From contig CANBQQ010000038.1 of NCBI GenBank assembly GCA_947371715.1, positions 1 to 13,629 on the forward strand: a stretch of 13,629 nt of DNA, given 5' to 3'. Positions 8,729 to 13,629 of this stretch are shown piece by piece. Source of the DNA: Flavipsychrobacter stenotrophus (lineage in GTDB: Bacteria; Bacteroidota; Bacteroidia; Chitinophagales; Chitinophagaceae). Position numbers and translations under genes: made by a program. Below the pieces are notes generated by a model. The model was not told where the DNA came from, made no database searches, and saw only the letters and a list, made by a program, of their open reading frames with translations. How positions within the stretch are numbered: position 1 is the stretch's first letter; each line of letters starts with the position of its first letter.

Positions 8729-11650
8729 TTAACGGGCAATAACAACCTTCTTACATTCAATCATTTTGCCGGTTTGTATCACCAGACTATATACACCTGG
8801 GGCAATAGTTCCTGCATTAATGCTGTAATCGGTCTTGCCTGGTTCAATTGATAAATTGTATATCTCCTTACCTGATAGATCATAAAGCGCGATATTTCCT
8901 TTGTTGTCATTTCCTTCCAGTACAATATCGAGGCGATCGTTAGCGGGGTTAGGGTGAACATTGGCCTTTATTGGGTTTACGTTATTAACGCTTGTGTTGT
9001 CTCCCTTATCCATTATATAAAAGTCATCCACACCGCCTACAGTTATACTCTGTCCATTACCGCTCCAGGTAGATAATATAGAGTCTGCGGCAACAAATCT
9101 GATCTGTATATGTGATGCTCCGGTAACATAAGCGCTGACAGGGAATATACGGTGGCGCCATTGCAGGTCAGGTTGGTAGGTACGCTCAACTGTTTGCCAG
9201 GAACCACTTGTGCTATTCTTTATTTGCACTATCCATGGGTCGTTCTTGAAGTTACTGCCACCTTGTTCATTTGAATACCATCTGTAGTATTCAACAACAG
9301 GATTGGTGAAGCTGCTGATATCAAATGAGGGGCTCAATGCAGTAGTGGTTCCATTAGCTATAGATGTGCCGAAAAATCCGCCCGCACCTGTTCCGGTTAC
9401 CAGGCATTTACCCGCTCCAGTGGTATGGTCATTGAGCGGGAAGGCGGTCAGGAAGAAATTAGATACGGGTATTCCCCATTGCCAGAGTCCCGCAGTAGCA
9501 TCATCTCCGGGATTGCCACCTACTCCCCATCCGGTAGGTGTGGTCTCAAAATTATTGCTGATCTGTCTTACAACTCCTACGCCAAATTGGTAGGGTATCG
9601 TCGTTTGTTCTGCAAGCATGTTTGGGTTGCAGGTTGTAGGGAAATAACCGTTTTGTATGCCTAATGAATCATGCATGGTCAGGTAATATTCTACTGTAGT
9701 GCCCTGAGGCTGTGCCGGAATAGTTGCAGTATAGTTCGTTCCTGTAGCTGCCATAGTCACTGGTGTCCATGCTCCGGAGTTGTTGAGCCGGTAATTCAAT
9801 GTAAGGTCACGAAGATGGCCTATTGTACTAACCGATAATGATGTGTTTATTAGTATTGGGGTACCCGCCACTGTATTGAGTAGTTCAGAGTGACTGAGCG
9901 TTGCGTCTCCCTCAAGGTAGATGCCGTGTTTGGCAAATGCGGCAACAATCTGACTGTAATGGGGAGTGCCATTACTCAGGTTGGCATCATTATCGTCTGC
10001 CATCAATGCATCTATAAGAATGCTATGGTAAATCGCTCCTTCCGTACCGTCAGGGCCATCCGGAACATCGTAATATACATCGGTAAATAATTGCGTCATT
10101 GCAGGAACACTGCCCATATTCACGCCTACATCCCACCAGCATCCCGCTATGATCTGCCCGTTTTCATGTGGATCTGCGAAAAGGCCGGTAGCCAGGTCAA
10201 GCGGATAAACCTGAGGGGTATTGTCATAACGACGAATAAAACCACCGAATCCTGTAAATGAATTGACGCCCAATATAGGGCTTCTTGTTATGCTCAGTGC
10301 CCAGATATCAGAGTTTGCTTCATTTAGTGCGCCGTTGGCCATGGTGCCTGTACTATGTGTCAGGTAAAAATGGTCGGTAATGCCATGGCCATATTCATGA
10401 TAGATAATGTCGCCGATTTCTGCAAATGAGTTACACTGCGCGTCTGCCGCATAAAAGTTGATAGAGAAGCCGTCATAGAAGGCATTGCACGTTCCGCTGC
10501 TCAGGTCCACATTGGTAGGTAGAGGGAAATCCATGTCCAGGAATGATGGCAGGTACCCTTTCATGAAATTGTGTATTCTGTTGACATGGTAATAGGCGTT
10601 CACATGTCTGCTGCTTGATGGGGCAGCTGTGGGATAGGTGAATGTGGTGCCGGGAACCGTAACCGTATCATAAAATTCCGGAGTTAGTCCGGTAACAGAA
10701 TCAATAACGGTTGACCACATTCCATCGAGAGGAATACTCACGGTTGTTGGGAGTGTCCATACTGAAGAGCTGAGAAATCCTGCCGTATCAGTAGTATATA
10801 TACTTAGGCCATTAGCTACTTTGATATCAGGCAGGGCTTCCAGTGTAGCCGGGTGGTTGGTGCCGTCTTTATAAACTACCCCTTTTACGGTAACATCAAA
10901 ATTTGTTTCCTTTACTTCATTGGTCCTGTAGAGTACTTCTCCCGTTGCAGCATCAACATATCCGGTAAGTACTAATGGTATATTTCCCTTGATACGGCCC
11001 TTTACCTTAAAATGCCATGCAGGGTGCAAAGTATATCCACCGTCATGAGGTATTGGGAACCATTCCCATACATCATTAATGCTGGCTTCTGTTATAGCTA
11101 AGCCGGTAATATCTTGTACACTCAAGTTTTTAGCTGATGCTGAAGTTACAGTAGGTGCCACATTTTTAGGTGTGCCATAATTTTTCATTTGTATGCGTGT
11201 CAGCTCCCCGTCTTTGCTAAAACGGAAACTAAGGGAAGAAAATACTACTGGGTGGTTATTGATCACCTGTTTATAATGAATATAATCTGCCTTAGGCGCG
11301 GTGTAATCAATGGACTTTTGCCACTCACTTGGTTTTATTTGCAGGCCACGGAGCTTTTGTTGCATGATAGAACTTGCTTTTTCCTGCAAGCTATTGCCGC
11401 TTGCAGCCACTGGCGATCCATATATGTCTGTAAAAGCACCGTTCAGTTTGTCAGTAGTAACCTTCCATCCCGGGAATACTCCTGCAATTATAGATCTTGT
11501 TCGTTCGCCGGCATTTACATTTGTAGGTAATGTCTGGTAATTGCCGAACGAAGTTCTGTTATAGTTTTTCTTTTCTTTAGCACCGCTCAACAGGGGTAAA
11601 GCTAATGCCAATGCCAGTGCAGTTCTGGTAATCAGTTTATTGCGCAACAT
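8729..11650 (-). CDS. Secreted M36-like (fungalysin/thermolysin-type) zinc metalloprotease with T9SS sorting domain
   Basis: A secreted endopeptidase precursor of 973 residues. Residues 1-24 form a signal peptide (basic start, ALALALALPLL core, probable cleavage after SGA). About 55-245 is an FTP/PepSY-type propeptide that normally keeps the enzyme inactive and helps it fold. The catalytic domain spans about 345-585. It has the zinc motif HEYGH (H418, E419, H422), a third ligand probably E444 in NEANSD, and H495 in DPHENGQ, a position resembling the HxxGE/Q motif of M36 enzymes. About 600-690 is Ig-like, 700-882 is a beta-sandwich ending in VGGVDDFYIMD, and 892-973 is the T9SS tail. The HEYGHG and WWD patterns favour M36, but the NEANSD block also recalls M4, so the exact family is not settled. 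All metal-binding residues are present, so the enzyme is probably active. The substrate is unknown. It has its own terminator and is divergent from the DUF1697 gene. Confidence 0.92.
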   Translation of the reverse strand: MLRNKLITRTALALALALPLLSGAKEKKNYNRTSFGNYQTLPTNVNAGERTRSIIAGVFPGWKVTTDKLNGAFTDIYGSPVAASGNSLQEKASSIMQQKLRGLQIKPSEWQKSIDYTAPKADYIHYKQVINNHPVVFSSLSFRFSKDGELTRIQMKNYGTPKNVAPTVTSASAKNLSVQDITGLAITEASINDVWEWFPIPHDGGYTLHPAWHFKVKGRIKGNIPLVLTGYVDAATGEVLYRTNEVKETNFDVTVKGVVYKDGTNHPATLEALPDIKVANGLSIYTTDTAGFLSSSVWTLPTTVSIPLDGMWSTVIDSVTGLTPEFYDTVTVPGTTFTYPTAAPSSSRHVNAYYHVNRIHNFMKGYLPSFLDMDFPLPTNVDLSSGTCNAFYDGFSINFYAADAQCNSFAEIGDIIYHEYGHGITDHFYLTHSTGTMANGALNEANSDIWALSITRSPILGVNSFTGFGGFIRRYDNTPQVYPLDLATGLFADPHENGQIIAGCWWDVGVNMGSVPAMTQLFTDVYYDVPDGPDGTEGAIYHSILIDALMADDNDANLSNGTPHYSQIVAAFAKHGIYLEGDATLSHSELLNTVAGTPILINTSLSVSTIGHLRDLTLNYRLNNSGAWTPVTMAATGTNYTATIPAQPQGTTVEYYLTMHDSLGIQNGYFPTTCNPNMLAEQTTIPYQFGVGVVRQISNNFETTPTGWGVGGNPGDDATAGLWQWGIPVSNFFLTAFPLNDHTTGAGKCLVTGTGAGGFFGTSIANGTTTALSPSFDISSFTNPVVEYYRWYSNEQGGSNFKNDPWIVQIKNSTSGSWQTVERTYQPDLQWRHRIFPVSAYVTGASHIQIRFVAADSILSTWSGNGQSITVGGVDDFYIMDKGDNTSVNNVNPIKANVHPNPANDRLDIVLEGNDNKGNIALYDLSGKEIYNLSIEPGKTDYSINAGTIAPGVYSLVIQTGKMIECKKVVIAR
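8732..8977 (-). other. T9SS type A C-terminal sorting domain of the metalloprotease
   Basis: Residues 892-973 carry NVHPNPANDRLDI, then IALYDLSGKEIY, then APGVYSLVI, and end in KKVVIAR. This is the standard Por sorting-domain order and a second example in this window. It implies export of the protease by type IX secretion to the cell surface or medium. Confidence 0.9.
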
Positions 11651-11705
11651 AGAGTAGATAATTGATTATAAATATTGAAATTATGCTTTTTATGAATATT
11701 ACCCG

Positions 11706-11732
11706 CATATATAGACGGTTTTTTTGACCCAA
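11706..11732 (-). promoter_or_regulatory. Possible promoter of the metalloprotease gene (weak)
   Basis: On the - strand, TATATATG (11713 down to 11706) matches TAnnTTTG at 7 of 8 positions, and a TTG core lies at 11732-11730, 16 nt upstream. The spacing is slightly short and the match imperfect. It is the best candidate I find in the 145-bp divergent region. The start codon is 55 nt downstream of the element, and the leader is AT-rich. Confidence 0.3.
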
Positions 11733-11751
11733 TACCTGGGTTTTGCAGGTA
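11733..11751. promoter_or_regulatory. Palindrome overlapping the -33 region of the DUF1697 promoter (candidate operator)
   Basis: TACCTG (11733-11738) and CAGGTA (11746-11751) form a perfect 6-bp inverted repeat with a 7-nt spacer. The spacer contains the TTTTG used as the -33 element of the rightward promoter. A shorter overlapping inverted repeat, ACCCA-N5-TGGGT, lies at 11727-11741. Position and symmetry fit a repressor site, but no regulator gene is nearby and the role is inferred. Confidence 0.35.
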
Positions 11752-11775
11752 CTAAATTTTATTAGATTATTTTTG
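11743..11775 (+). promoter_or_regulatory. Bacteroidota-type promoter for the DUF1697 gene
   Basis: A perfect TAnnTTTG element (TATTTTTG, 11768-11775) lies 22 nt downstream of a TTG core (11743-11745, within TTTTG). The start codon is 20 nt after the -7 element. The short leader contains GGGAG at 11785-11789, 6 nt before the ATG, which could act as a weak ribosome-binding site, unusual in this phylum. Confidence 0.65.
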
Positions 11776-11795
11776 AAGCCTAAGCGGGAGAAATT

Positions 11796-12320
11796 ATGAA
11801 GCGTTACGTAGCATTTTTAAGAGGCATCAATGTCAGCGGTAAGAAACTGATAAAGATGGAGGTGTTGAAAGGCATATTTGTAGACTATGAATACAAAAAT
11901 GTAGTTACCTATATACAGAGTGGTAATGTGATATTTGATGCTGATCCCGCAAAGGCTGCAGATCTGAGAGCGGACATCGAAAAAATGCTGGAAAAGGAAC
12001 TGGGCTTTGAAGTGGTGACTATTGTGAGGTCGATAGACGAGATAAAACGAGCAATTGGCAATAATCCGTTTAAAGAAATTGATGGAGACAAGAAGTTGTA
12101 CATCACGTACATGTCTGATAATCCTGCCAAGGAGAACGTCGCTGAATTAGACAGTGTACTTGCATTTGGTGAAGAATTGCATGTGCGCGGTAAAGAACTA
12201 TTCTTTGTTACCCAGATGTACGGCAACACTAAACTCTCTAACACGTTCATTGAAAAGAAATTGAACCTCGACGCTACCACCCGCAATATGGCCACTACTA
12301 AGAAAGTGATAACGCTGTAA
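11796..12320 (+). CDS. DUF1697 domain-containing protein
   Basis: A 174-residue cytoplasmic protein that matches the DUF1697 family (PF08002) along its length. The hallmark N-terminal block is YVAFLRGINVSGKK (residues 4-17), followed by VVTYIQSGNVIF (36-47). The family's typical C-terminal motif is seen as ATTRNMATTKKV (160-171). The biochemical function of the family is unknown. There is no signal peptide or membrane segment. The ATG at 11796 fits the family start and lies just downstream of a good promoter. It stands alone between a divergent protease gene and guaB, so its context gives no functional clue. Confidence 0.9.
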   Translation: MKRYVAFLRGINVSGKKLIKMEVLKGIFVDYEYKNVVTYIQSGNVIFDADPAKAADLRADIEKMLEKELGFEVVTIVRSIDEIKRAIGNNPFKEIDGDKKLYITYMSDNPAKENVAELDSVLAFGEELHVRGKELFFVTQMYGNTKLSNTFIEKKLNLDATTRNMATTKKVITL

Positions 12321-12357
12321 AGATCGATAAACTCTTTTGCGGCGCTAATAACACACT

Positions 12358-12415
12358 CTCCTCCTTTTTTTCAAGGAGGAGTACCTGCCTTTTCGGCGGG
12401 GGAGGTGGTTTCACC
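12358..12415. repeat. Multi-hairpin palindromic intergenic element downstream of the DUF1697 gene
   Basis: Three short stem-loops lie almost end to end. The first has a 9-bp stem (ctcctcctt at 12358-12366 with aaggaggag at 12373-12381). The second has a 6-bp stem with one G-T pair (cctgcc at 12384-12389 with ggcggg at 12395-12400). The third has a 4-bp stem (ggtg at 12404-12407 with cacc at 12412-12415). The GGAGG-rich design resembles small dispersed palindromic repeats found between genes in many bacteria. It starts 38 nt after the DUF1697 stop, so it could also end or protect that transcript, but no U-tract follows the stems. Confidence 0.55.
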
Positions 12416-12453
12416 ATCTGGATGTATTCCTTCCTAACCCCAAACAGCCTGTA

Positions 12454-12492
12454 ATAATTTCCCTAAAACACCCCTATGTGTTAAGAAATTAT
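12454..12492. promoter_or_regulatory. Interrupted inverted repeat upstream of guaB
   Basis: An outer 8-bp stem (ataatttc at 12454-12461 with gaaattat at 12485-12492) and an inner 5-bp stem (aacac at 12467-12471 with gtgtt at 12478-12482) share one axis, separated by an asymmetric internal loop. It ends about 30 nt before the guaB -7 element and is followed by a T-rich stretch including T7 at 12504-12510. It could be an operator for guaB or a weak terminator for the upstream transcript; the sequence does not decide between them. Confidence 0.4.
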
Positions 12493-12521
12493 CAATGTTT
12501 TCGTTTTTTTAAAATTTGAAT

Positions 12522-12529
12522 TACCTTTG
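12522..12529 (+). promoter_or_regulatory. guaB promoter -7 element, 3 nt from the start codon
   Basis: TACCTTTG matches TAnnTTTG perfectly, but only CGC separates it from the guaB ATG. Transcription from it would begin at or beside the start codon, giving a leaderless or near-leaderless mRNA. A second, imperfect element (AAAATTTG, 12511-12518, 7 of 8) would give a leader of roughly 10 nt. No clear TTG -33 core is present; TTTTCG at 12498-12503 is at about the right distance. Confidence 0.5.
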
Positions 12530-12532
12530 CGC

Positions 12533-13629
12533 ATGGCAATAAAATCTAAGTTTTATGGCGAAGGACTTACGTTTGACGATGTACTCCTGATGCCTGCTTA
12601 CTCCGAAGTACTCCCGCGCGAAGTAAACATCTCCACCAATCTCACAAAAGACATTAAGATCAACATTCCAATGATCTCTGCTGCTATGGACACCGTAACA
12701 GAGGCTCAGTTGGCTATAGGTCTTGCCCGCGAGGGTGGTCTGGGTATTCTGCACAAGAATATGAGTATCGAACAACAGGCCGACCAGGTGCGCAAAGTAA
12801 AGCGTTCTGAGAATGGGCTGATCGTTGATCCGATAACCCTGATGCCAGATGCGACCGTGGGAGATGCCATAAAGATCATGAAGGAAAACCGCATAGGTGG
12901 TATTCCTATCGTTGATAAAAACCACATTCTGGTAGGAATACTTACCAACCGTGATCTGCGTTTTGAAAAAGACACCAAGAAGAAGGTGAGCGAGGTAATG
13001 ACCAAAGATCGCCTGGTGACTGCACCATTGGGTACCGATATGCTGAAAGCAGAAGGTATACTGGAACAGTACAAAATAGAAAAACTCCCTATAGTTGATA
13101 AGAAGAACAAGCTCATTGGCTTGATCACCTTCCGCGATACACTGCAGTTGAAGAGCCACCCTAATGCAGCTAAGGACACTATGGGCCGTTTGCTGGCAGG
13201 TGCCGCAATAGGTATTACTGAAGATATACTGGATAGGGTAGAGGCATTGAAGAATGCGGGCGTTGACCTGATCACATTAGATAGCGCCCATGGACACTCT
13301 AAGGGTGTTATTGATGCTGTAAAGAAAGTAAAGAAAGCATTTAAGAATATTCCTATCATAGCAGGTAACGTGGCTACAGCCGCTGGTGCCAAGGCACTGG
13401 CAGATGCCGGTGCTGATGGTGTGAAGGTGGGTGTAGGACCTGGTTCTATCTGTACCACACGTGTGGTAACGGGTGCTGGCGCACCACAGCTTACCGCTAT
13501 CGTTGAAGCTGCTCAGGCATTGAAGAAAACAGGTGTTCCGGTTATTGCAGATGGTGGAATCCGCTATACCGGTGACATGGTCAAGGCTATTGCAGCCGGC
13601 GCATCATGCATCATGGCAGGCTCTATCTT
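12533..13629 (+). CDS. guaB: Inosine-5'-monophosphate dehydrogenase GuaB (3' partial)
   Basis: Catalyses IMP + NAD+ + H2O to XMP + NADH, the committed step of guanine nucleotide synthesis, in the cytoplasm. 365 codons are visible and the frame is open at the right edge; with a usual length near 490, about 125 residues are missing, including the mobile flap. The N-terminus carries GLTFDDVLLMPAYS, and the barrel shows IPMISAAMDTVTEA. A pair of CBS domains spans about 95-206 (GGIPIVD and LPIVDKKN motifs); these usually sense purine nucleotides. D250 lies in DSAHGHS, the catalytic cysteine is C307 in GPGSICTTR, and D340 in ADGGIRYTGD binds IMP. The ATG at 12533 is firm: the next Met (residue 20) is already inside the conserved DDVLLMP block. 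No Shine-Dalgarno sequence is present. All visible catalytic residues are intact. Confidence 0.96.
   Translation, partial: MAIKSKFYGEGLTFDDVLLMPAYSEVLPREVNISTNLTKDIKINIPMISAAMDTVTEAQLAIGLAREGGLGILHKNMSIEQQADQVRKVKRSENGLIVDPITLMPDATVGDAIKIMKENRIGGIPIVDKNHILVGILTNRDLRFEKDTKKKVSEVMTKDRLVTAPLGTDMLKAEGILEQYKIEKLPIVDKKNKLIGLITFRDTLQLKSHPNAAKDTMGRLLAGAAIGITEDILDRVEALKNAGVDLITLDSAHGHSKGVIDAVKKVKKAFKNIPIIAGNVATAAGAKALADAGADGVKVGVGPGSICTTRVVTGAGAPQLTAIVEAAQALKKTGVPVIADGGIRYTGDMVKAIAAGASCIMAGSI

Noticed and set aside
12521..13159. A 212-codon open frame on the - strand
   Set aside because: Also antisense to the conserved N-terminal and CBS part of guaB, with no recognisable motif and no promoter or conserved start of its own.
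12706..13458. A 250-codon open frame on the - strand
   Set aside because: It lies wholly antisense to guaB, has a low-complexity Ser/Ala/Pro/Ile-rich composition typical of reverse-frame translation, and matches no family. It is a shadow of guaB.
7080..13629. An operon or multi-gene system linking the protease, DUF1697 and guaB
   Set aside because: Genes differ in strand, are separated by terminators or clear promoters, and have unrelated roles. Adjacency alone does not support a system.

Overview
The window looks like chromosomal DNA of a Bacteroidota species, most likely Chitinophagaceae or a near relative. The basis is two proteins with type IX secretion (T9SS) C-terminal sorting domains, three TAnnTTTG promoter -7 elements (the Bacteroidota sigma-factor signature), mostly absent Shine-Dalgarno sequences, and the family resemblance of miaB and guaB. 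This lineage call is an inference from recalled family features; no search was run.

Layout. (1) Positions 1-7080, + strand: the 3' part of a giant secreted surface protein, cut by the left edge. At least 2359 codons are visible: the end of a beta-helix, about a dozen Ig-like/BIG-like modules, an inserted beta-sandwich domain, a long C-terminal region and a T9SS sorting domain. A strong terminator follows. (2) 7229-8647, + strand: miaB, the tRNA methylthiotransferase, with its own promoter. (3) A perfect 17-bp stem hairpin at 8672-8709 separates it from a convergent gene. (4) 8729-11650, - strand: a secreted M36-like zinc metalloprotease with signal peptide, propeptide, HEYGH catalytic centre, beta-sandwich region and T9SS sorting domain. 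(5) 11651-11795: a divergent control region with a clear promoter for the rightward gene and a palindrome over its -33 element. (6) 11796-12320, + strand: a DUF1697 protein. (7) 12321-12532: an intergenic region with a multi-hairpin palindromic element, a second inverted repeat and the guaB promoter. (8) 12533-13629, + strand: guaB, IMP dehydrogenase, cut by the right edge after 365 codons.

How the genes relate. Each gene appears to be its own transcription unit: every boundary has a terminator, a promoter or a strand change. The two T9SS cargo proteins (adhesin-like giant and metalloprotease) share an export route, but nothing shows that they work together. miaB (tRNA modification) and guaB (guanine nucleotide synthesis) are housekeeping genes. 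I see no CRISPR array, insertion sequence, phage gene, toxin-antitoxin pair or tRNA/rRNA gene, and no clear undescribed multi-gene system. The best leads are small: a nearly charge-free 415-residue stretch in the giant protein, an Ig module apparently split by an inserted domain, a guaB promoter almost touching its start codon, and structured palindromes in the intergenic regions.
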